64,000 bases of DNA from Streptomyces pluripotens (GTDB lineage Bacteria; Actinomycetota; Actinomycetes; Streptomycetales; Streptomycetaceae): contig NZ_CP021080.1 in the NCBI RefSeq assembly GCF_000802245.2, forward strand, positions 620,001-684,000, written 5' to 3'. Position 1 is the first letter of the stretch; each line of letters begins with the position of its first letter. Below, piece after piece: positions 36,490 through 45,081 of this stretch. The position numbers and the translations under genes are program-made. A model generated the notes under the pieces. That model saw nothing but the letters and a program-made list of their open reading frames with translations, did not search any database and was not told the DNA's origin.

Positions 36490-38523
36490 TTGACGTCAGT
36501 CGAACCAGGCAGCGGTGAGATCGCGAGCCCGCCGAAGACCGGAGCCACGGACAGCATCTCGGACGCCGAGCAGGAGCTGTACGGCGGCCGACTGCGCTAC
36601 AACCAGTCCTATGTCCGCCATGAAGGCCCTTTGACCCGGCTGAAGTTCGGGCACATGGCGGCCGCGCTGCCGCGGATGGTGGGCATGGTGCTGCGCACCG
36701 GCTGGCAGGCGGACCGGCGGGCGCTCGCCGGTCTCGTGGCGGCGCAGCTCGGGCAGGGTGTGACGGCAGGGTGGGGGCTGGTGGCGGTCAACAGCGTGCT
36801 CACGCAGTTGTTCGCTGACGGTCCGACCGCGGACAAGCTCCGCGAGGCGCTGCCGTCGCTGGCGGTACTCGCGGTCGCGGCGGTGGCGACCGCGGTGCTG
36901 TCGGCGTGGTCGACGGCGATGTCGGGCCGGCTGGAGCCGCAGGTGGAGCGGGCGGTGTCCGCCCGGTACTACACGGCCGTCACTGGGGTGGAGGTGGAGG
37001 CGACCGAGCGGCCTGAGGTCCAGCGGGTTCTGGAGGCGGGGAAGTTCGGCACGGACTCGGCCCGCAGCATGCTGCGGCTGTCGGTCGGCGTCGGCAATGT
37101 GGTGATCGGCATGGTGGCGGCCGCGGTCGTTCTCGCGTCCCTGCACTGGGCATTGTTGCCGATGCTGCTGGCGATCGCCCTTCCCAAGGGGTGGGGCGCG
37201 GTCCGTTCCGCGCGCCGGGACTACCTGTCTCGGATGAACTGGGTCGACCACCGCAGGGCGATCGCGTCCCTGCTGGCCTATCTGACCCGCCCGCACGCCG
37301 CCGGTGAGCTCCGTGTGCACGCGGCCGGCACGAAGCTGCTGTCCAGCTATGAGGAGATGTCGCGGCAGACCGAAGCCGAGCAGCGGAGGCTGGCCCGGGC
37401 GCAGGCCTCGACGGATCTAGTCGCGGGCGCGTTCGCGGGTGTGGCGTCGCTGGCCTGCTACGGGGTGCTGTGGTGGCTGTTGTCGACCGGTGGTCTGCCA
37501 CTGGCCGTCGGCGGGACCGCGGTGATCGCCATCCGTACGTCGACGGCGCGGCTGACGTCGTTGGTGCAGCAGGTCAACCGGCTGTATGAGGAGCTGCTGT
37601 TCCTCACTGACACCGAGGACGCGATCAAGGTGGCGGGTGAGAACGCGATCCCGCTCACGGGTGCGCCGCTGCCCACGCCGGTGCGGGAGGTGAGGACGGA
37701 AGAGGTCTCGTTCACCTATCCGGGTGCCGATGGTCCTTCCCTGAAGGGTGTGAGTGTGCGGGTGCCCCGGGGGAAGGTGACGGCCCTGGTGGGTGCGAAC
37801 GGGTCGGGGAAGACCACGCTCACGAAGGTGCTGGCCGGGCTGCTGCTGCCCTCCGAGGGGGACGTGTGGTGGGTGGGCGGGTCGGGCGAGCGGGTGGAGC
37901 TGCGTGAGGCGGACCGCGCCCGGGTCTTCGCCGAGGTCGGGCTGCTGGCTCAGGACTTCCCGCGCTGGGAGATGACGGCGGCCGCGAACGTGGCCATCGG
38001 CGCCGGTGACCGTCCCCGGGACATGGACCGCGTCCGCAAGGCCGCCGGCGAGGCGGGGGTGCGCGAGTTGGTTGAGGGCCTGCCGCACGGCTGGGACTCG
38101 ATCGTGTTCAAGGGCTACGAGCGCGGTGTTCAGCTCTCGGGTGGGCAGTGGCAGAAGCTGGGGTCCGCTCGCACCCGGTACCGGCAGGCGCCGTTCCTGC
38201 TGGTCGACGAGCCGACCAGCGCGCTTGATCCCCATGCGGAGATCGCTGCGTTCGAAGGACTGTGGTCCCTGGCCGAGGAAGGGCACGCGGTCGTGCTCGT
38301 CACCCACCGGCTCGCCGCGACCATGCACGCCGACCACATCTACGTCCTCGATCAGGGGTGTGTCGTCGAGGACGGCACCCACGAGGACCTGATGGCCCGC
38401 ACGGGCGGCCTGTACCAGGGGATGTTCACCGTCCAGGCCGCCCAGTACGGGCTTACGCCGGTGGCCGACCCGGTTCCCCGGCCCCGCGGCACCCAGCCGT
38501 CCGGCCACGAGACGGCGAGCTGA
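36490..38523 (+). CDS. ABC exporter, fused permease-ATPase
   Basis: A 677-residue half-transporter: an N-terminal membrane domain with several hydrophobic helices (roughly residues 75-400), then an ATPase domain with Walker A GANGSGKTT, signature QLSGGQ and Walker B FLLVDEPTS. Such proteins dimerise in the membrane and export lipids, peptides or drugs. I favour a TTG start at 36490 because GAGGGG lies about seven bases upstream; in-frame ATGs at 36445 and 36451 have no site. The run of GVQLSGGQWQKLGSARTRYR shows the usual LSGGQ context. It is followed by NUDIX and kinase genes; a link to export of the NRPS product is possible but unproven. Confidence 0.88.
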   Translation: MTSVEPGSGEIASPPKTGATDSISDAEQELYGGRLRYNQSYVRHEGPLTRLKFGHMAAALPRMVGMVLRTGWQADRRALAGLVAAQLGQGVTAGWGLVAVNSVLTQLFADGPTADKLREALPSLAVLAVAAVATAVLSAWSTAMSGRLEPQVERAVSARYYTAVTGVEVEATERPEVQRVLEAGKFGTDSARSMLRLSVGVGNVVIGMVAAAVVLASLHWALLPMLLAIALPKGWGAVRSARRDYLSRMNWVDHRRAIASLLAYLTRPHAAGELRVHAAGTKLLSSYEEMSRQTEAEQRRLARAQASTDLVAGAFAGVASLACYGVLWWLLSTGGLPLAVGGTAVIAIRTSTARLTSLVQQVNRLYEELLFLTDTEDAIKVAGENAIPLTGAPLPTPVREVRTEEVSFTYPGADGPSLKGVSVRVPRGKVTALVGANGSGKTTLTKVLAGLLLPSEGDVWWVGGSGERVELREADRARVFAEVGLLAQDFPRWEMTAAANVAIGAGDRPRDMDRVRKAAGEAGVRELVEGLPHGWDSIVFKGYERGVQLSGGQWQKLGSARTRYRQAPFLLVDEPTSALDPHAEIAAFEGLWSLAEEGHAVVLVTHRLAATMHADHIYVLDQGCVVEDGTHEDLMARTGGLYQGMFTVQAAQYGLTPVADPVPRPRGTQPSGHETAS

Positions 38524-38591
38524 CCGACCAACGCGACTCCCCCAGCCGGCCCGCCACCCCGCCCCACGACACCGAAGGCGAGACGACACCC

Positions 38592-40061
38592 ATGCCCCCC
38601 AGCTCCACCGCAGTCCGCAGGACCGTCGAGGCATACCTCCACCGGCACCCCGGCGAGCGCGACGCCCTGACCGGGCTGCTCGCCGCCCTGGACCGGCCCG
38701 TCGATGCGACCGCACGGACGACGCTGCCTGGGCACGTCACGTGCAGCGCCGTCGTCATCGACCGGCAGGGCCGGGTGCTGCACATCCGGCACCGGTCCAC
38801 CGGCGGCCGCATGCTCACTCCCGGTGGCCACATCGAGCCCGCCGACCGCACACTGCTCGCCGCGGCGCTGCGCGAGGTGTCGGAGGAGGCAGGGATCCCG
38901 CCGGGTGCCCTGTGCCCGACCCGGCAGCTTCTCGGCTCTCCGATCGACATCGACGTCCACGACATCGCCGCCAACCTGTCCAAGGGTGAACCGGCCCACC
39001 GCCACTACGACGTCCGCTACGTCTTCTACCTCGCCGGGGAGGAGCCGCCGGCGATCGTGCTGCAGGACGAGGAGGTGTCCGGCGCCCAGTGGCTCCCGCA
39101 GCCGGAGGTCACCTCGCCGACTCTGCGCGCGAAGCTCCTCCAGGCGCGGCTGGACGGCTGGCCGGAGCCGGTGAAGGCCTCCGCTCTGATCCACGACGGG
39201 GCCGGCCGCTACCTGCTCCACTTGCGCGACCACAAGCCCGGCGTCATCTGGGAGTCGGGGGCGTTCGCCCTCCTCGGCGGCGGGCGTACGCACGACGACC
39301 AGAGCCTTGAGGGCACGCTGCTGCGGGAGCTGTCCGAGGAGGTGCCCGACCTCCGCCTCAAGGACCTCACGCCCTACGCCGTGGAGGCCGCCACCAGCAT
39401 CGACGGCCTCAGCGTCCCAGGTCAGGTGTTCGCGGGCCGGTGGCGCGGCAGCCCCGAGCGGCTCCGGCTACACGAGGGGGTGCTGCTGCACTGGTTCACA
39501 CCCGACAGGCTGGACCGGCTGCGGCTGAGCCCCGCCACCCACGCACTGATTCACCGGCACGCCGCCGAGAATCCTCTGGACGACGGCCAGGCCGTGGCTC
39601 CTTTCGTGTGGGACGGGGGCAGCCGGACCGTGCTGAACGGCATCGGGGTCCACCTCCACCTCGAAGACGACGAGGGCCGGGTGCTGCTCGGCCTGCGTCA
39701 CCCCGATGCGAAGTTCGCGGGCGACACCTGGCATTACCTCGCCGGGCGGTGCGAGCAGGAGTCCGCCCTCGCGTGCCTGGTCCGCGAGGCGTGGGAGGAG
39801 GCGGGGCTGGTCATCGACCCCGCTGACGTCGAGCTTGCGCACGTCGTCCATGTCGTGGACACCCCAGGCAGCCTGCCCTTGATGCAGCTCGTCTTCCGAG
39901 CGCGCCGGTGGGAGGGCGCTCCGGAGGTCCGTGAGCCTGACAAGTGCCTGACCTGGAAGTGGTGGCCGGCGCGCGAGCTTCCGGACCGTCTCGTCTCCTA
40001 CACCCGGAGGGCCATCAGCAGCATCGCCGAGGGCCGCGCGTTCTCGCAGATGGGCTGGTAA
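38592..40061 (+). CDS. Triple-NUDIX domain protein
   Basis: A 489-residue protein with three NUDIX-like domains. Domain 1 (about 50-175) has a full box, GGHIEPAD...REVSEEAGI. Domain 2 (about 190-310) has a degenerate box, GGGRTHDDQ...RELSEEVPDL, with Pro in the helix end. Domain 3 (about 340-485) again has a good box, AGRCEQES...REAWEEAGL. NUDIX enzymes hydrolyse nucleoside diphosphates linked to another group. Three domains in one chain is unusual; domain 2 is probably structural. It lies 68 bp after the ABC gene and upstream of an APH-like kinase, so the three are likely co-transcribed. The substrate is unknown. Confidence 0.88.
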   Translation: MPPSSTAVRRTVEAYLHRHPGERDALTGLLAALDRPVDATARTTLPGHVTCSAVVIDRQGRVLHIRHRSTGGRMLTPGGHIEPADRTLLAAALREVSEEAGIPPGALCPTRQLLGSPIDIDVHDIAANLSKGEPAHRHYDVRYVFYLAGEEPPAIVLQDEEVSGAQWLPQPEVTSPTLRAKLLQARLDGWPEPVKASALIHDGAGRYLLHLRDHKPGVIWESGAFALLGGGRTHDDQSLEGTLLRELSEEVPDLRLKDLTPYAVEAATSIDGLSVPGQVFAGRWRGSPERLRLHEGVLLHWFTPDRLDRLRLSPATHALIHRHAAENPLDDGQAVAPFVWDGGSRTVLNGIGVHLHLEDDEGRVLLGLRHPDAKFAGDTWHYLAGRCEQESALACLVREAWEEAGLVIDPADVELAHVVHVVDTPGSLPLMQLVFRARRWEGAPEVREPDKCLTWKWWPARELPDRLVSYTRRAISSIAEGRAFSQMGW

Positions 40062-40152
40062 ACGACGTGCCTACACCTACCAGCCGCAGGCCCGGGCCGG
40101 GCGCCCGGCCCGGCGCCGTCCGCAGGACTGCCCCGATGCCGGGGGTACCGAG

Positions 40153-41193
40153 ATGAGCGGCGAGGCCGAGGCGATGGTCGTGGCCAGGCTCCTGGCGCTG
40201 CTGTACCGGATCACACCGGCGGCAGTCAGCCAGGGCCCGTCGGGAACGGCGACCCGCAACTACCTCGCCGAGGACCGTGAGGGCGGGCGGTGGTTCGTGA
40301 AGGCGTACCCGCCCGGCACTGATGTGGCCGAGGAGCGGCGGGCGCTGGCTCTGGGGGAGATGACCAGGCGGGGCGGGGTGCCGGTACCGGGCGTGCGGCG
40401 GACGGTGACCGGCGACGTGATCGCCTCAGCCGGAGGGCTGTCGGTGTCCGTGGCGCAGTACGTCGCGGATGCGCAGACCGCGGAGGGCGGTCTGTCCGGC
40501 GGCCGGTGGGCGTCAGTGGGTGAGACCGTGGGCCGGCTGCACCGGGTCCTGGCCTGCCACCCGGTCGGACCGCCGCGCCCTGTTGCGTCCCGCGCAGTGT
40601 GCGACGTCGCGCGGGCCGGGCGGCGGCTGGAGGAACTCCTCGCCCGCTGGTCCGCCGCGCCGCCGGCACCGGAAGGGTTCGCCGCCTGGTGCGCCCAGAC
40701 CGCGGAGCAGCGTCGTGCCGCCCTTCCCGAGGTTGCGGCCCGCCTGGAGAAGCTGCCGGCCACCGTGATGACGCAGGTCGTGCACGGTGACCTTGCCTCG
40801 CCCAACCTGCTGCTGCGCGGCGAGGCGGTCGCCGCGGTGATCGACTTCCGGCCGCCGTCGCATCGCAGTGCCGCCTGGGAGCTCGGCCGGATCGTGCTGG
40901 ACCCGCGCACCGTCCTGGCCCGCCCGGACGAATGGATCCCGGGCCTGGCCCGCGCGGTCGGTGCCTACCGGGCGGCGAACCCGCGGCTTCCGGCCGAGGA
41001 CCTCCTCGCCGTGCCGCGGGTTGCCGCCGGGTACCTGGCCTGCTCGGTCTATCCCCTGTCCGAGCCGCTGAACGATCCCGCTGCGGTTACCCCGGCGCTG
41101 GAGGCGTACGGGCACGCCCGGCACGAGGCCGCGGGCGTGCTGTGGGAGCGCCTGGACGAAGCCGAGGAGGTGCTCCGTGATGTCCTGCGGTGA
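40153..41193 (+). CDS. Aminoglycoside-phosphotransferase-like kinase
   Basis: A 346-residue APH/choline-kinase fold protein. The catalytic HGDLASPNLLL (HxDxxxxN) is near residue 213 and is followed by the metal-binding IDFRPP; an N-terminal lobe with FVKAYPPGT supplies the ATP lysine. Family members phosphorylate aminoglycosides, macrolides, choline or sugars. Nothing in the sequence ties it to resistance. It overlaps the following MFS gene by a few codons, so they are coupled. Together with ABC, NUDIX and MFS it could form a small-molecule modification/export operon. Confidence 0.82.
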   Translation: MSGEAEAMVVARLLALLYRITPAAVSQGPSGTATRNYLAEDREGGRWFVKAYPPGTDVAEERRALALGEMTRRGGVPVPGVRRTVTGDVIASAGGLSVSVAQYVADAQTAEGGLSGGRWASVGETVGRLHRVLACHPVGPPRPVASRAVCDVARAGRRLEELLARWSAAPPAPEGFAAWCAQTAEQRRAALPEVAARLEKLPATVMTQVVHGDLASPNLLLRGEAVAAVIDFRPPSHRSAAWELGRIVLDPRTVLARPDEWIPGLARAVGAYRAANPRLPAEDLLAVPRVAAGYLACSVYPLSEPLNDPAAVTPALEAYGHARHEAAGVLWERLDEAEEVLRDVLR

Positions 41194-41920
41194 GACCCTC
41201 TCTGTCCCGGGCGCCTCGCTGTGGTGGCACCGGGACTTCCGCAGGTACCTGCCCGGCCAGACTGCGAGCGTGGCCGGCAGCTCGCTCACCCAGATGGCGC
41301 TGCCGGTGCTCGCCGTGCTCCACCTGGACGCCACGACCGCCCAGGTCGCGTGGCTGGCGTTCCTCGGACAGCTCCCTCACGCGCTGCTCGCCCTGCACGC
41401 CGGCGCGCTCGCCGACCGACACTCCAAGCGCCGGCAGATGATCACCGGTGACCTGATCAGTGCCGCGGTGCTCGCCACCGTGCCGGTGGCGGCCGCGCTG
41501 GGCACCCTGACCCTGACGCAGCTCATGATCGTCGCCGTGGTCCAGGGGGCAGCGAGCGCACTGCACGACACGGCGGCCATCAGCCTCCTGCGCAGCCTCG
41601 TCGACCAGCCCTTGATCCAGCGGAGCAACAGCCGCGTGGGCGCGCTGTTCGCAACCGCCGGAAGCCACCTCGGCGCCGCGCTGACCGCGCTGCTCGGCCC
41701 CGCCCGGGCGCTGATCGGCGACGTCGCCTCCTTTCTGGTCAGTGCCGGATGTACCGCCCGCATCCAGGCCCGCGAACCCGCCCCGCATCGACCGCGGGCC
41801 CGCCGGCTGGGTGAGGAGATCGGCGAAGGCCTGCGGTACGTGCGCGGCGATGAGCGGCTTCTGACCCTGACCCTGGTCAACGCCATGGTCATCGGGCACC
41901 ATCGGCGAACGCGGCGATCA
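41180..41920 (+). pseudogene. MFS transporter, truncated after about six helices
   Basis: The N-terminal half of a major-facilitator transporter (roughly 240 residues). Helix 1 runs from FRRYLPGQTASVAGSSL, the loop 2-3 motif reads GALADRHSKRRQM, and later helices are recognisable to LVNAMVIG. Homology stops near 41905, and the frame then runs on without a stop into purB. A full protein needs about twelve helices. GAGGAGG precedes the overlapping GTG/ATG starts (41177/41180). The break marks the edge between accessory DNA and the purB chromosome segment; the accidental open frame into purB should not be annotated as a fusion. Confidence 0.75.
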
Positions 41921-42066
41921 CGTAAGTGCGGCAGCCACGTCTCCACGAGCGGCAAGGGCAAGCCGCACTCACCGAGCGGCAAGGCACGGTGTGCCCAAGA
42001 GGACGCGCCAGCCACCGAATCCCGACGGCGGCAAAACGGCCGTCTCGCACGTGTCTCACAGACCCA

Positions 42067-42109
42067 CCGGAGAGCGCAGGTCCGAGTGCACGCGACCTGC
42101 GCTCTCCGG
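42067..42109. terminator. Long hairpin upstream of purB
   Basis: A perfect 16-bp stem (42067-42082 and 42094-42109) with an 11-base loop lies between the MFS break and purB. It probably ended the transcript that formerly lay upstream of purB. Confidence 0.75.
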
Positions 42110-42160
42110 ACTGTATGGACGTCCCGGAGCCCTCACGGACGCCGGGTAAACTCCGTACAC

Positions 42161-43603
42161 GTGACTTCAGCGCCCGCCAAGCCCCGCATCCCCAACGTCC
42201 TCGCCGGACGCTACGCCTCGGCCGAACTCGCCACGCTCTGGTCCCCCGAGCAGAAGGTGAAGCTGGAGCGGCAGCTCTGGCTCGCCGTGCTGCGGGCCCA
42301 GAAGGACCTCGGCATCGAGGTGCCGGAGGGGGCGATCGCCGACTATGAACACGTCCTGGACACCGTCGACCTGGCCTCGATCGCCGAACGCGAGAAGGTC
42401 ACCCGGCACGACGTGAAGGCGCGGATCGAGGAGTTCAACGACCTCGCCGGGCACGAGCACGTGCACAAGGGCATGACCTCCCGTGACCTCACGGAGAACG
42501 TCGAACAGCTACAGATCCGGCTCTCGCTGGAGCTGATGCGCGACCGTACGGTGGCCGTCCTGGCGCGCCTCGGCAGGCTCGCCGGGGAGTACGCGGAGCT
42601 GGTCATGGCCGGCCGCTCGCACAACGTGGCCGCGCAGGCCACCACCCTGGGCAAGCGCTTCGCGACCGCCGCCGACGAGCTGCTCGTCGCCCACGCCCGC
42701 CTCGAGGAGCTGCTGGACCGGTACCCGCTGCGGGGCATCAAGGGTCCGGTCGGTACCGCGCAGGACATGCTGGACCTGCTCGGTGGTGATGCCTCGAAGC
42801 TCGCCGAACTGGAGAACAGGGTCGCACGGCACCTCGGCTTCTCGCAGGCCCTCACCTCGGTGGGCCAGGTCTATCCGCGCTCACTGGACTACGAGGTCGT
42901 CACCGCGCTGGTGCAGCTGGCGGCGGCGCCGTCCTCTTTGGCCAAGACGATCCGTCTGATGGCCGGGCACGAACTGGTCACCGAGGGGTTCAAGCCGGGC
43001 CAGGTGGGCTCCTCGGCGATGCCGCACAAGATGAACACCCGCTCCTGCGAGCGCGTCAACGGCCTCATGGTGATCCTGCGCGGCTATGCGTCGATGACCG
43101 GCGAGCTTGCGGGCGACCAGTGGAACGAGGGCGACGTGTCCTGCTCGGTGGTGCGCCGGGTCGCACTACCGGACGCGTTCTTCGCGCTGGACGGTCTGCT
43201 GGAGACCTTCCTGACGGTCCTCGACGAATTCGGCGCGTTCCCCGCCGTCATCGCCCGTGAACTGGACCGTTACCTGCCCTTCCTGGCCACCACCAAGGTG
43301 CTGATGGGTGCCGTCCGGGCCGGTGTCGGCCGCGAGGTCGCGCACGAAGCGATCAAGGAGAACGCCGTGTCCACCGCGCTCGCGATGCGCGAGCAGGGCG
43401 CCGAGCGTAACGACCTGCTCGACAAGCTCGCCGCCGACGAGCGCCTGCCGCTCGACCGTGAGCAGCTTCAGGCCTTGATGGCCGACAAGCTGTCCTTCAC
43501 CGGGGCCGCTGGCGACCAGGTCGGCGCGGTCATCGGCCGGATCGAGGAGATCGCCAAGCAACGCCCGGAGGCCGCCGGCTACACCCCTGGAGCGATCCTC
43601 TGA
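42161..43603 (+). CDS. purB: Adenylosuccinate lyase
   Basis: A 480-residue fumarase/aspartase-superfamily lyase. The signature loop GSSAMPHKMN holds the catalytic serine, and THKGMTSRD-like HKGMTSRDLTENVEQ and RSHNVAAQATTLGKR supply the His residues. It cleaves SAICAR to AICAR and adenylosuccinate to AMP in purine synthesis. GTG at 42161 is chosen because the protein then begins TSAPAKPRIPNVLAGRYAS, typical of Streptomyces PurB; the longer frame upstream is MFS debris. As a conserved housekeeping gene it marks the return to the chromosome core. Confidence 0.95.
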   Translation: MTSAPAKPRIPNVLAGRYASAELATLWSPEQKVKLERQLWLAVLRAQKDLGIEVPEGAIADYEHVLDTVDLASIAEREKVTRHDVKARIEEFNDLAGHEHVHKGMTSRDLTENVEQLQIRLSLELMRDRTVAVLARLGRLAGEYAELVMAGRSHNVAAQATTLGKRFATAADELLVAHARLEELLDRYPLRGIKGPVGTAQDMLDLLGGDASKLAELENRVARHLGFSQALTSVGQVYPRSLDYEVVTALVQLAAAPSSLAKTIRLMAGHELVTEGFKPGQVGSSAMPHKMNTRSCERVNGLMVILRGYASMTGELAGDQWNEGDVSCSVVRRVALPDAFFALDGLLETFLTVLDEFGAFPAVIARELDRYLPFLATTKVLMGAVRAGVGREVAHEAIKENAVSTALAMREQGAERNDLLDKLAADERLPLDREQLQALMADKLSFTGAAGDQVGAVIGRIEEIAKQRPEAAGYTPGAIL

Positions 43604-43623
43604 CCCGTCTCACCAAGGCGGAC

Positions 43624-44145
43624 TTGGAGGCCGCCCGCGACCGACTCGTCCCGGATGTGGTCACGGACGGCCTCCGGGTGCTCTTTTGCGGCATCAACCC
43701 GGGTTTGATGACGGCTGCGACCGGCCATCACTTCGCCCGCCCTGGCAACCGCTTCTGGCCGGTGCTGCACCTGTCGGGTTTCACCCCGCGACAGCTCGCC
43801 CCGGCCGAACAGCAGGAACTGCTGTCGTACGGGCTGGGCATCACGAACGTGGTGGCTCGGGCGACCGCACGGGCGGACGAGCTGACCGCCGAGGAGTACA
43901 TCGCGGGCGGACGGCGGCTGACCGCAAAGGTGCGGCGACTTCAGCCGGGGTGGCTGGCCGTGGTCGGAGTGACCGCGTACCGTGCCGCGTTCGGCGCCCG
44001 CACAGCGCAAGTGGGGCCTCAGGAAGGGGGTATCGGCAACACCCGGATCTGGGTGCTGCCCAATCCCAGCGGGCTGAACGCGCACTGGACGGCGGCGACG
44101 ATGGCAGCGGAGTTCGCGCGGCTGCGCACGGCGACGGAGGCTTGA
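43624..44145 (+). CDS. mug: G/U mismatch-specific DNA glycosylase
   Basis: A 173-residue (from TTG 43624) uracil-DNA glycosylase of the Mug/TDG family. The first active-site motif reads LFCGINPG with the catalytic Asn, and the second is NPSGLN. It removes uracil or ethenocytosine paired with guanine during base excision repair. Homology seems to begin slightly earlier, at TRLTKADLEA, which would need a CTG at 43600 overlapping the purB stop, so the true start is uncertain. It is probably co-transcribed with purB. The gene looks intact. Confidence 0.88.
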   Translation: MEAARDRLVPDVVTDGLRVLFCGINPGLMTAATGHHFARPGNRFWPVLHLSGFTPRQLAPAEQQELLSYGLGITNVVARATARADELTAEEYIAGGRRLTAKVRRLQPGWLAVVGVTAYRAAFGARTAQVGPQEGGIGNTRIWVLPNPSGLNAHWTAATMAAEFARLRTATEA

Positions 44146-44213
44146 GGGCCGACCCTTGAGGAATCGGGCGGCCCCGGCGCCGGGAGGCCGTACGGGTGGG
44201 CGCGGGGCCCTGC

Positions 44214-44684
44214 TCAGGGCGGTGCCGCCGTGGTGACTATGGCCAGCAACTGGAAGGGAAGTTCGCCGTCCCACTGGGAGACGCCCAGGGCCACCCACCG
44301 CCCCGGGTCAACCCGCCACAGGTGTACGTCGGGTACGTGCGAGGCGAGCGTCCCCCATGGCTGAGCCGTCTCCTCTCCTTCCATGCCCCGCTGGAACACG
44401 CTGAACAGGCTGAAGACGTCCGCTGGTCCCCATCGCTCGGCGAGCCGCTCGCCCAGGGCGTCCCGGTCGGCCTCGTACTGCGCCTCCGCCTCGGCCCGTT
44501 CGGTGCCGTCGTCCTCGAAGAAGTCGCCGCTGGTCTGTAATTCGGCTATCAGGAACCCCGGCCCGCCCGTACCAGTGTCCGTCCTGCACCGATGCGCGGG
44601 GAACTCCTCGGTGCACAGCAGGTCGATCAGGGCCAGGCACTTCGCGATGTCCATGCGGTCCAGTAAAGCGCGCACCACTGACAT
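44214..44684 (-). CDS. Hypothetical protein
   Basis: An acidic protein of about 156 residues that I do not recognise. It starts MSVVRALLDRMDIAKCLAL and holds many Asp/Glu residues around 60-90, with a Trp-rich stretch WRVDPGRWVALGVSQWDGE near the end. No signal peptide or membrane helix is visible, so it is probably cytoplasmic. An inner ATG at 44654 is an alternative start. It converges on mug. Codon bias is that of a real gene. Confidence 0.65.
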   Translation of the reverse strand: MSVVRALLDRMDIAKCLALIDLLCTEEFPAHRCRTDTGTGGPGFLIAELQTSGDFFEDDGTERAEAEAQYEADRDALGERLAERWGPADVFSLFSVFQRGMEGEETAQPWGTLASHVPDVHLWRVDPGRWVALGVSQWDGELPFQLLAIVTTAAPP

Positions 44685-45081
44685 CTGGCGGCCCGTCAGG
44701 CACCTCCTCCGACCGGGACTCCATGCACCCGTCCAACACCGTGCCGGTCCGGCAACACGCCCGGCCGCGTCCCTGCCCGGGCGGGCGGGCCGACGTGGGT
44801 CGGCGTGACGCGTTGCCCACGTCCGGAGGCAGCAGGACCCACCCGGCGTGCTGCCTCCCTACTGCTGTGCCGCTGGGTCCTCGGGCCTGCCACGGACGGC
44901 AGCACGGCAGCCGTACCAGCCGACCGGACGGCAGCACGCCCGCCCGGCTTCGCCGAGCCGGGCCACGCCGCCGGACCGGGCTGACCCGCCGTCGCCGGCC
45001 GGGGCGGAGCCCGGTGCTCGCCGGGGCCCGCCGGGGCGAGTACGATCCGGCCAACACGCCCGCAACCTGGAGGGACGGACG
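44685..45081. other. Gene-free region with stem-loop
   Basis: No gene is supported. A perfect 10-bp inverted repeat lies at 44825-44834/44849-44858, and loose copies of GGCARCACGCCCG recur around 44745, 44930 and 45052. The promoter of the ROK gene must lie near its right end. Confidence 0.4.

Noticed and set aside
41177..43603. 808-residue MFS-adenylosuccinate lyase fusion
   Set aside because: The frame is open by chance across a junction; purB has its own GTG start and normal N-terminus, and a terminator hairpin lies between.
44745..45060. Recurring GGCARCACGCCCG units as a regulatory array
   Set aside because: Copies are few, irregularly spaced and expected by chance in very GC-rich DNA.
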